Part shown: piece after piece, positions 38,076-46,600 of the stretch
How positions within the stretch are numbered: position 1 is the stretch's first letter
Layout: each line of letters begins with the position of its first letter
Assembly (NCBI RefSeq): GCF_003854935.1
Contig: NZ_CP033969.1
Location: forward strand, 3,410,001 to 3,474,000
DNA length: 64,000 bases
Direction of reading: 5' to 3'
Source: Cupriavidus pauculus
Lineage (GTDB): Bacteria > Pseudomonadota > Gammaproteobacteria > Burkholderiales > Burkholderiaceae
Position numbers and translations under genes: made by a program
The notes under the pieces: model-generated
Told to the model about the DNA's origin: nothing
Database searches by the model: none
Seen by the model: the letters and a program-made list of their open reading frames with translations, nothing else

Positions 38076-39704
38076 ATGCCGCGCCCCCAGATGAATCCCC
38101 GCCACCGGTCCCGGCTGCCCGCGCTGCTGGCCGTCGTCGGCTCGTTGCTGAGCCTGGCCCCCGCCGCGCAGGCGGACACCACGCCCACCGCGCGCCCCGC
38201 GCCGGTCTACACCGGCAACTACATCGTGCGCTGGCGCGACGGCGGCCAGTCGCTCGATACCGACGCCAGCGCCACGCGCATGAAGCGGGTGGCGTCGAAC
38301 ACGGGCCTGTCGCTGTCGGTCAAGCGGCCGATGGCCGGCACCATGGACCTCGTCACGGTCAAGGACAGCCGCGGCGAGACCCCCGACGCCGTGGCAAAAC
38401 GGCTGCGCGACGACCCGCGCGTGGCCGACGCCGTGCCCGACCGCTGGCTGCGGCTGCACGATACGGTGCCCAACGACGCCGATTTTGCCAACCAGGTCTA
38501 TATGAATGCGCCCGCCACCGTGGTCGGCGGCGCCAACCTGCCGCGCGCGTGGGACCGCTCGCGCGGCAGCACCGGCATCGTGATCGCCGTGGTCGACACG
38601 GGCTACCTGCCGCACCCTGACCTGGCGCCCCGGCTTGTGGCCGGCTACGACTTCATCTCGACGACCACGGTTTCAGCCGATGGCGACGGCCGCGACAGCG
38701 ATCCGACCGATCCGGGCGACTACGTGCCGGCCGGCACGACCTGCCCCGACGGCAGCGGCGCCACCAACAGCACCTGGCATGGCACGCGCGTAGCGAGCGT
38801 GCTGGGCGCGGCGACCAACAACGTGTCGGGCATCGCCGGCGTCGACTGGAGCGCGCGGATCCAGCCGGTGCGCGTATCGGGCCGCTGCGGCGCGCTGCTG
38901 TCGGACACCGTCGACGGCATGCGCTGGGCCGGCGGCCTGGCCGTGCCGGGCGTGCCGAACAACGCCACGCCAGCGCGCGTGGTCAACGTCAGCCTGGGCG
39001 GCGGCACCTGCTCGACCATCGAGCAGCAGGCCGTCAACGACCTGAACGCGGCGGGCGTGATCGTCGTGGCCGCGGCCGGCAACTCGGCCGGCGCGGTCGA
39101 GGCCCCGGCCGACTGCTCGGGCGTGATCGCCGTGACGGCCCACGCCAACGACGGCGAGAACGCCAGCTTTGCCAACGTGGGCCCGCAGGTGGCGCTGAGC
39201 GCGCCGGGCGGCGGCTGCGGCAACTCGAAGGTCATCGTCAACAACAACGTGGCCACCGGCTGCACGGGCGGCCAGTCGTTCATCCGCACGCTGACCAACG
39301 CGGGCGCCGCCAGCCCCACCACCTACGGCATCGTCGGCTCGCAGGGCACCAGCTTTGCCGCGCCGATGGTTTCGGGCGTGGTGTCGCTGATGCTGTCGCT
39401 CAACCCGGCGCTGTCGCCGGCGCAGGTCACGCAGGTGCTCAAGGCCACGGCTCGACCGCATCCGGCCGGCACCTATTGCACAGCGAGCGGCAACACGGGC
39501 AAGTGCGGCGCCGGCCTGCTCGACGCCGACCAGGCACTGGCGGCGGCACCGAACCCGGCCACCGCCGGCGCAGCCCCCGGATCGACCGGGTCGTCGGCCG
39601 CCGACAGTGGCGGTGACGGCGGCGGCGGCGCATTCGCGCCGTGGAGCGCGGTGCTGCTGCTGGGGATTGGCTTGGCGGGATTTGTGACGCGGCGGCGGGG
39701 GTAG
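38076..39704 (+). CDS. Secreted subtilisin-type (S8) protease with GlyGly-CTERM tail
   Basis: A 542-residue serine protease. After a signal peptide (about residues 1-33) comes an I9-like propeptide (about 45-130). The catalytic triad is Asp174 (AVVDTGYLPHPDL), His235 (STWHGTRVAS) and Ser426 (SQGTSFAAPMVSG). Several Cys suggest disulfides. The C-terminus (about 511-542) has a Gly-rich stretch (GGDGGGG), a hydrophobic helix (WSAVLLLGIGLAGFV) and a final TRRRG, the three-part GlyGly-CTERM sorting signal. A rhombosortase gene lies immediately downstream on the other strand, so the tail is probably cleaved there. Confidence 0.92.
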   Translation: MPRPQMNPRHRSRLPALLAVVGSLLSLAPAAQADTTPTARPAPVYTGNYIVRWRDGGQSLDTDASATRMKRVASNTGLSLSVKRPMAGTMDLVTVKDSRGETPDAVAKRLRDDPRVADAVPDRWLRLHDTVPNDADFANQVYMNAPATVVGGANLPRAWDRSRGSTGIVIAVVDTGYLPHPDLAPRLVAGYDFISTTTVSADGDGRDSDPTDPGDYVPAGTTCPDGSGATNSTWHGTRVASVLGAATNNVSGIAGVDWSARIQPVRVSGRCGALLSDTVDGMRWAGGLAVPGVPNNATPARVVNVSLGGGTCSTIEQQAVNDLNAAGVIVVAAAGNSAGAVEAPADCSGVIAVTAHANDGENASFANVGPQVALSAPGGGCGNSKVIVNNNVATGCTGGQSFIRTLTNAGAASPTTYGIVGSQGTSFAAPMVSGVVSLMLSLNPALSPAQVTQVLKATARPHPAGTYCTASGNTGKCGAGLLDADQALAAAPNPATAGAAPGSTGSSAADSGGDGGGGAFAPWSAVLLLGIGLAGFVTRRRG

Positions 39705-39759
39705 TCGGGGGGCTGCGGCGTGAACACGTCGCGGCTCGACGGCTGGCCCTCTCCCCCAA

Positions 39760-39785
39760 CCCCTCTCCCGCAAGCGGGAGAGGGG
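39760..39785. repeat. Intergenic inverted repeat, copy 2
   Basis: CCCCTCTCCCGC (39760-39771) and GCGGGAGAGGGG (39774-39785) are perfect arms separated by AA. It lies just after the subtilase stop. Confidence 0.8.
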
Positions 39786-39832
39786 AGCAAGACCGTGGGA
39801 TCGGGCAATTCCTCAAGTACAGATTGTTGTCT

Positions 39833-39859
39833 CCCCTCTCCCGCATCGCGGGAGAGGGG
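39833..39859. repeat. Intergenic inverted repeat, copy 3
   Basis: The same two 12-base arms as copy 2 (39833-39844 and 39848-39859) around ATC, 73 bases further on. With copy 2 it fills the space between the convergent subtilase and rhombosortase genes. Confidence 0.8.
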
Positions 39860-39898
39860 CCGGGGGTGAGGGCCGGCGCCTCATCCCCTGTCAACGCA

Positions 39899-40564
39899 TC
39901 AATCCCGCCGCCCCCGCTGCCCCCACCACTCCTGCAGCAGCCAGCAAGCCAGCCCCGCCACCGCCCCCGCCGCATGGGCGCCGCGCACGACGCCGAAGCC
40001 CCATGACGGGTCGAAAACGATGGCCGCGAGCCACGACTGTTCGATCCACACCTTGCCCAGCACGATCACGCACGTAACCACGCCGATCAGCCGTGACCAG
40101 CCGGGGACGGGCAGCAGCCGCAGCGCTGTCCACAGCGCCAGGCCGTGGGCGGCGCCGGACAGCCCCCCGTACCAGCCGACCGCCGGCATCCGCAGCAGCG
40201 CCACCTGGGCGGCCACGCCGCAGATCAGCAGCACCGTCACCATCTCGCGCACGCGCGTCACGCGGCCGGCCAGCAGCAGCAGCCCGGCCGTCGCGGCCAC
40301 GTCGGCCAGGTAGTGTTGCCAGCCAAGATGAACCCACATCGCCGTGACCAGCCGCCACCACTGGTGGTCCAGCCGCACGGCGTCGCGCACGTACAGGCCG
40401 TGCGCATGCATCCATGGGACGAACGAAAACAGCGCGGCCACCGCCGCCATGCCGGCCACCGTGGCCAGCATGGCCGGCCAGCCGGGCAGGCGCGCCGGCG
40501 GCAGGACGGCGGGCACAGGTTCGGGCGGTCGCTCTGGCGGCACGACGGGCACGGCGCGCGTCAC
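39899..40564 (-). CDS. rrtA: Rhombosortase (rhomboid-family intramembrane protease)
   Basis: A 221-residue protein with about six membrane segments. The rhomboid catalytic Ser is in YGGLSGAAHG (Ser136) and the catalytic His in RGAHAAGAVAG (His197). The HLGWQHYLAD segment (His79, His84) matches the rhomboid H-x4-H-x3-N loop with Asp88 in place of Asn. The small size and this motif order fit rhombosortases, which cleave GlyGly-CTERM proteins. It starts at GTG (40564), overlapping the glnE stop by four bases (GTGA), so it may be translated by coupling. Its likely substrate is the adjacent convergent subtilase. Confidence 0.82.
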   Translation of the reverse strand: MTRAVPVVPPERPPEPVPAVLPPARLPGWPAMLATVAGMAAVAALFSFVPWMHAHGLYVRDAVRLDHQWWRLVTAMWVHLGWQHYLADVAATAGLLLLAGRVTRVREMVTVLLICGVAAQVALLRMPAVGWYGGLSGAAHGLALWTALRLLPVPGWSRLIGVVTCVIVLGKVWIEQSWLAAIVFDPSWGFGVVRGAHAAGAVAGLACWLLQEWWGQRGRRD

Positions 40565-43560
40565 CCCTGCCCGAACACGGCGTGCCAGAGCGCGCGCACC
40601 GATGCGGCCTGCTCGGCCACGCTGTCCGGCGCCACGCGCGCCTGGTCCTGGCCGTCCAGCCGCAGCTTGTGCTGGCGCGCGCGGAACAGCCGGTAGGCGT
40701 CGCCGACGGCCAGCCCCAGCCCGGCGTCGATCAGGTTCAGCACGCCGGCCATCCGCAGCAGCGCGATGTTGCCCGCGTTGCGCGTCAGCTCCGGGTGGGC
40801 GCCGCTGTGCAGCAGCACCAGGTACTGCACCGTGAACTCGATGTCGACCATGCCGCCCCGGTCGTGCTTGAGATCGAACAGCGCGGTCGGGTTCGGATGC
40901 CCCTCCGCCACCTTGGCCCGCATCTGGGCGATTTCCTCGCGCAGCGCCACGGCGTCGCGCGGCTGGCGCAGGATCTCGTCGCGCAAGTCCTCGAACCGGT
41001 TGCCGATCTCGCGGTCGCCGGCGCAGAAGCGCGCGCGTGTGAGCGCCTGGTGCTCCCAGACCCACGCCGTGTTGTCGCCCTCGCGCAGCTGGTAGCGGCG
41101 GAACGCGTCGAAGCTGGTCACCAGCAGCCCGGCCGCGCCATTGGGCCGCAGCCGCGTGTCCACGTCGAACAGCATGCCGGCCGCCGTATGGCTCGTGAGC
41201 CAGGTGATCAGCCGGCGCGCATAGGCGGCGTAGACGTCGGGCGCCCGCTCGTGGTCGTCGTCGTAGAGAAAGATCAGGTCCAGGTCCGACGCGTAGCCCA
41301 GTTCCTTGCCGCCCAGCCGGCCGTAGGCGATCACCGCGAAGCGCGGCGTCTCGCAGTGGCGCGTGGCCAGCTGGCGCCAGACCGCCTGCATCGTGACTTC
41401 CAGCATCGCGTCGGCCAGGTCCGACAGGCGGTCGGCCACCTGCTCGACGGTCAGCATGCCTTGCAGGTCCTGCAGCAGGATGCGGAAAATCTCGGCATGG
41501 TGCTCGCGGCGCAGGATGTCCATCTGCGTCTCGACCTGTCCGTCCGACGCCTGCAGCCGCTCCGCCAGCCGCTGGCGGAAGCCGGGCCAGTCCGGCGCGC
41601 TGGCCAGCGCGTCGCTGTCCAGCAGTTCATCCAGCAGTTGCGGATGGCGCGTCAGGTAGGTGGCCGCCCAGCGCGACGCGTGCAGCGTCTGCGCCACGCG
41701 GTCCATGGCCTGCGGATACTCGGACAGCAGCGACAGGTACGACGCGCGCCGGCTGATCGCATCCAGAAAGTCCAGGAAGCGGGCGATGGTGGCGTCGGCG
41801 TCGTCCTGGCGCGCGGCCAGGTCCAGCGCGCGGTTGACCAGCAGGTCGAAGCGCCCACGGCTGGTTTCCGACAGCGCGCGGTAGCGCAGCGACGTGCCGA
41901 TGGCGCGCAGGCGGTCGTACAGGCCGGTGCAGTCGGCAAACCCGGCGGCCTGCAGCGCCTGGCACGGCGACGACTGCGGATCGGTCTCGTCCTCGTCGCC
42001 GGGGTTGGCCTGCGTGGCGCGCGACGCCATTTCCTCGCGCACCAGCGCCGGCCAGAGCGGCTCGCTTTGCCCCGACTCGCCATCGGCGAACGGATCGGCA
42101 AAGGTGGCCTCGAACTGCTGCGCCACCGGCGCCATCAGCGCCGACATCTGCGCGGCCAGCGCGTCCCAGTCGGCGCAGCCCATCATCTCGGCCACGGCCT
42201 GGCGCTCGTCGTCGGACGTCGGCAGGTGGTGCGTCTGGGCGTCGTCGCGGTACTGCAGCCGGTGTTCCAGTTGCCGCAGGAAGCGGTAGGCATCGGCCAG
42301 CTGCTCGGCCTGGCCGGCTGGCAGCAGGTTGCGCGCCACGGCCACGTCCAGCACTTCCAGCGTGGGCCGCACGCGCAGCGCCGGGTCCTGGCCGCCGCGG
42401 ATCAGCTGGAATACCTGCGCCATGAACTCGATCTCGCGGATGCCGCCGCGCCCGAGCTTGATATTGAACGAGCGCTGGTTCACGCCGTGCCCGGCCAGCC
42501 CGCCGCTACGCTTGGCCGCTTCCGCGCGGATCTGCGCGTGCAGCGAGCGGATGGCGGCAATCACGCCATAGTCCAGGTAGCGGCGGAACACGAACGGCGT
42601 GGTCATGCGGCCCAGCAGCGCGGCGGCACGCTGGGCGTGCGGCGTGTCGACGGCCGACACCACGCGGCCCTTGATCCAGGCGTAGCGCTCCCATTCGCGG
42701 CCCTGCACCACCAGGTATTCCTCCAGCATCCCAAAGCTGCAGACCAGCGGGCCGGCATCGCCATTGGGCCGCAGCCGCATGTCCACGCGGAACACGTAGC
42801 CGTCGCCGGTGACTTCCGACAGCAGCGTAATCAGCCGCCGGCCCAGCCGGATGAAGTATTCGTGGTTCGACAGGCTGCGCGACCCGCCCTGGGTGTCGCC
42901 GTCCTCGTCATACAGAAAGATCAGGTCGATGTCGGACGACACGTTCAGCTCGCGCCCGCCGAGCTTGCCCATGCCCACCACCACCAGTTCCTGCACCTCG
43001 CCGCCCTGCGCGCCCGTGGGGCGGCCATAGGTGGCGGCCAGGTCGTCGCCCAGCACGCGCAGGCCGTACTGGATGGCCAGTTCGGCCAGGTCGGTCATCG
43101 CGCCGGTGATCTCGGCCAGCGTGGCCAGCCCGCGCAGGTCGCGCTCGATGACCGTGCACATCACCTCGGCGCGCAGCCGGCGCAGCGCCTGGCCGGCGGC
43201 GGCCTCGGCGTCGGCCGACGGCGCGTGCAGCGCCTGCAGGCGCGCTTCCATCCAGTCGCGGGTGATGGGGCCCACGGCGGCGTCCGCCACGATGGCCGGC
43301 AGCCCGGGCCGCGCGGCCAGCACGCGGCGCGCGTAATGCGAGTACGCCGCCGAGTACAATGTGTGGCCCTCGCAGTCGGCGGGGGTCAGTCCCTGCGCCG
43401 TCATCGTGGCAAAGGCCCCGTGGGCCATGTTGCCGAGCGGTCCGGCGGCGCCCGCCGAGGCTGGCAGCGAAGTGGTGCCGGCGCCATCCATCGGGTGCTG
43501 CGGGCCGGTCGATGCCGGGGCGGTGCCCGCGGCGGAACTCGTCGGATCAGGGACAGTCAT
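40561..43560 (-). CDS. glnE: Glutamine synthetase adenylyltransferase / adenylyl-removing enzyme
   Basis: A bifunctional enzyme of about 999 residues that adds or removes AMP on glutamine synthetase in response to PII. Two nucleotidyltransferase domains are visible: VGMGKLGGRELNVSSDIDLIF (N-terminal half, adenylyl-removing) and AYGRLGGKELGYASDLDLIF (C-terminal half, adenylylating). Both carry the G-G and D-x-D residues. The first 50 residues are Ala/Pro/Ser-rich and not conserved-looking, so the exact start (ATG 43560 or a later one) is uncertain. The stop overlaps the GTG of the rhombosortase gene. Confidence 0.94.
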   Translation of the reverse strand: MTVPDPTSSAAGTAPASTGPQHPMDGAGTTSLPASAGAAGPLGNMAHGAFATMTAQGLTPADCEGHTLYSAAYSHYARRVLAARPGLPAIVADAAVGPITRDWMEARLQALHAPSADAEAAAGQALRRLRAEVMCTVIERDLRGLATLAEITGAMTDLAELAIQYGLRVLGDDLAATYGRPTGAQGGEVQELVVVGMGKLGGRELNVSSDIDLIFLYDEDGDTQGGSRSLSNHEYFIRLGRRLITLLSEVTGDGYVFRVDMRLRPNGDAGPLVCSFGMLEEYLVVQGREWERYAWIKGRVVSAVDTPHAQRAAALLGRMTTPFVFRRYLDYGVIAAIRSLHAQIRAEAAKRSGGLAGHGVNQRSFNIKLGRGGIREIEFMAQVFQLIRGGQDPALRVRPTLEVLDVAVARNLLPAGQAEQLADAYRFLRQLEHRLQYRDDAQTHHLPTSDDERQAVAEMMGCADWDALAAQMSALMAPVAQQFEATFADPFADGESGQSEPLWPALVREEMASRATQANPGDEDETDPQSSPCQALQAAGFADCTGLYDRLRAIGTSLRYRALSETSRGRFDLLVNRALDLAARQDDADATIARFLDFLDAISRRASYLSLLSEYPQAMDRVAQTLHASRWAATYLTRHPQLLDELLDSDALASAPDWPGFRQRLAERLQASDGQVETQMDILRREHHAEIFRILLQDLQGMLTVEQVADRLSDLADAMLEVTMQAVWRQLATRHCETPRFAVIAYGRLGGKELGYASDLDLIFLYDDDHERAPDVYAAYARRLITWLTSHTAAGMLFDVDTRLRPNGAAGLLVTSFDAFRRYQLREGDNTAWVWEHQALTRARFCAGDREIGNRFEDLRDEILRQPRDAVALREEIAQMRAKVAEGHPNPTALFDLKHDRGGMVDIEFTVQYLVLLHSGAHPELTRNAGNIALLRMAGVLNLIDAGLGLAVGDAYRLFRARQHKLRLDGQDQARVAPDSVAEQAASVRALWHAVFGQG

Positions 43561-43621
43561 TCCAGTTACGTTGCAATTGGGCAGGCGCCGGGGAACCGCC
43601 GTGGCGCTTGCACGCACCACT

Positions 43622-43650
43622 TTGGAGAGCGGCTAGTATTGTCGGATAAT
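43622..43650 (+). promoter_or_regulatory. Candidate promoter directly before yhdP
   Basis: TTGGAG (43622-43627), a 17-base spacer and GATAAT (43645-43650). The predicted transcription start would fall at or next to the ATG at 43657, which would leave almost no 5' untranslated region. Confidence 0.45.
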
Positions 43651-43656
43651 CTGCGC

Positions 43657-46600
43657 ATGTCCAGCCGCTCCACCGCCCCCGACGACGGTTCCACAGCCCC
43701 ACGCGCGGGCGGTGACCGCACCGCGCCGGCCGCCGCTTCCGTCGCGCCCCCGGTGGCCGCTTCCCAAGTCCCGCATCCGCACGTCCCCGGCCGTGGCCGC
43801 CGGGCGCTGGCGCACGTCCGGCGCTGGCCGCGCGCCGTCTGGGACGGCCTGGGCACGCTGGCGCGGCATCCCGCCTGGCGGCGGCTCTGGCGCATGCTCG
43901 CCCGCATCGTCGCGGTGCTGGCCGCGCTGGCCGTCGTCGCCGTCCTGCTGATCCGCTTCGTGCTCTGGCCACAGGCCCATGCCGCGCGGCAGTGGCTGGA
44001 ACGCCAGGGTTCGGCCGCGCTGTCGGCCCAGCTCACGATCGGCCAGCTCGACACCTACTGGGACGGCTGGCATCCCGCGTTCCGCGCCAGCAACGTGCAG
44101 GCCGTGGACGACCAGCGCCGCATGCTGCTGTCGACGGCCACGCTGGAAGGCCGGCTGTCGTGGCAGTCGGTGCCCGCGCTGGCGCTGCAGTTCGCCAGCC
44201 TGACCGCCGACCGCGCCGACGTGCTGGTGCGCCGCACGCCGGCCGGCCGGGTGCTGGTGGCCGGCATGCCGATCGAGGCGTCGCAGCAGTCGACCGACAA
44301 CGACCCGTTCCTGAACTGGCTGCTGTCGCAGGGCCGCATCGAACTCAAGAGCGGCAACCTGCGCTGGCTCGACGAGAAAGCCGGCCTGCCACAGCTTGAA
44401 GTGGCCGACATCCACTTCCTGGCCAGCCGCCACGGCGCCCAGCACACGGTGCGGCTCGATGCCAGCAGCACGTCGCTGGCGCCCCAGCCGCTGGTATTCC
44501 AGGCCAGCCTGCGGCACGACTACCTGTACGGCGCCGGCAACTGGCAGCACTGGACCGGCCAGGCCAACTGGGCCTTCAACCAGTTGCAGTTGCCCGTGGT
44601 GCAGCGCTACCTGGCCATCTTCGATCGCGTCGACAGCGGCGTGTTCAGCACCGACGGCACCATCGACTTCCGCGGCGGACACGTGCTGCGCAGCCAGACC
44701 CGGCTGCGCGCCAGCGGCGTGGACCTGCGGCTGACCGGCGCGCCGGAGCCGCTGAAGCTGGCCAACGCGCAGGCGCTGCTGCTGCACAAGGGCGACCGCA
44801 ACGGCAACCATTCGCTGACCATCGACACGCTGCTGTGGCAGGCCGAGCCCCAGGCCGGCCCGCCGTCCGCCACCGATCCGTCGTGGCGCGAAGGCATGCG
44901 CAAGGTGACCGTGGACTGGGCGCGCGACAACGACGGCCAGCTCCGCAAGTTCGCGCTGCGGGCGCCGACGTTCGACCTGAACACGGTGCGCGCGCTGGCC
45001 ACGTCGCTGCCGATCGACACGGCCGTGCTGCGCCAGCTACGCGCGCTGCAGCCGGCCGGCCATATCGACAACCTCGACGTGGCATGGGCCCGCGAGCGCG
45101 CCGGGCTGCTGGCGCGCGCGCCCGGCACGCCGCACTACACGGTGCAGGGCACGCTGCGCGGGGTATCGGTCAACAGCCAGCCGGCCGTGCCGGCCGTGGG
45201 CCCGGACGGCAAGCCGCACACCGGCACGCCCGGCTTTACCCGGCTGTCCGGCAATTTCAGCTTCGATGACCGCCAGGGCAGCGCGCGCGTGGACAGCACC
45301 GGCGCCACGCTGAGCTTTCCGGGCGTGTTCGACGACCCGCTGGTGCCGTTCGACGAACTGCGCGGCGAGGTGCGCTGGCGCCGCGACAACGGCAAGCTCG
45401 TGGTCACCACCGACGGCATCCGCTTTGCCAATGCCGACACGGCCGGCACCGTGCGCGGCAACTGGCGCGAGGGCGGCGACGGCCACAGCGGCATCGCCGA
45501 CCTGTCCGGCGAGCTGGACCGCGCGCTGGCGCACCGCGTGCCGCGCTACCTGCCGTCGACGATGCCGGCCACGCGCCACTACCTGGAAGGCGCGCTGGTG
45601 GGCGGCGAAGCCTACAACGTCAAGTTCCTGGTCAAGGGCGACCTGTACCACTTTCCGTTCCACCCGCCGTTCGCCAAGGCCGGCGACTTCCGCGTGGAAG
45701 TGCCGATCCGCAACGTCAGCTACCAGATCGCCCCGCACGAGACCGGCCCCAACGTGGGCGGCGCGGCCAATGGCACCGGCAACGGCACCGGCAATGGCAA
45801 TGGCCCCCCCGGCATGGCGTGGCCCGATTTCACCGACATCTCCGGCACGCTGCTGTTCGAGCGCAGCACGATGTCGTTCCAGGCAAAGCAGGCCGGCGTG
45901 CGCGGCATCCCCGGCATCGTGCTGCGCGACGTCAACGGCCAGATCGACGACCTGAGCGACCACGGCCACCTGATGGTCGATGGCGGCGCCACCGGGCCCG
46001 TGCAGGGCTTCCTGCGCTACGTCGCGGCCACCCCGGTCAAGGGCTGGACCGGCAACGTCACCGAAGCCGCGCACGCGCCCGGCCAGGGCGAGCTGCGGCT
46101 CAAGCTGGACCTGCCGCTGAGCCACGCGGCGGGCGCCAAGGTCAACGGCGAGTTCCGCTTTCCCGGCAACGACGTGACGCTGATGCCCGAGCTGCCCACG
46201 CTGTTCGGCGCCACCGGCGCGGTGGCCTTCGACGAGCATGGCTTCCAGCTCCACAACGTGCGCGGCCGCTTTGTCGGCGGCGAGACGCGCATCACGGGCG
46301 GCACCCAGCCGGACGGCACGACGCGCGTGGCGATTGGCGGCACGGCCACGGCGCAGGGCCTGCGCGATGCGCTGGGCGCCGGCGCCGGCGGGCTGGGCGC
46401 CCGGATCGACGGCACCACGCCCTACACGGCCGTGGTGGGCGTGCGCGACAAGCGCCTGCAGGTGCAGGTGGCGTCCGACCTCAACGGGCTGGCGCTGAAC
46501 CTGCCCGCCCCGCTGGGCAAGCCGGCCGGGCAGGACCTGCCGCTGCGTTTCGACCTGCGGCCATCGGCCAGCCGGCCCGCGCTGGACGACATGACGATCC

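Noticed and set aside
39760-39859. CRISPR array
   Set aside because: There are only two copies, they are palindromic and of a dispersed family, and no cas genes are near.
40414-43656. Extension of the yhdP frame across glnE
   Set aside because: The frame is open only because of base composition. The real start is ATG 43657, and glnE occupies this DNA on the other strand.
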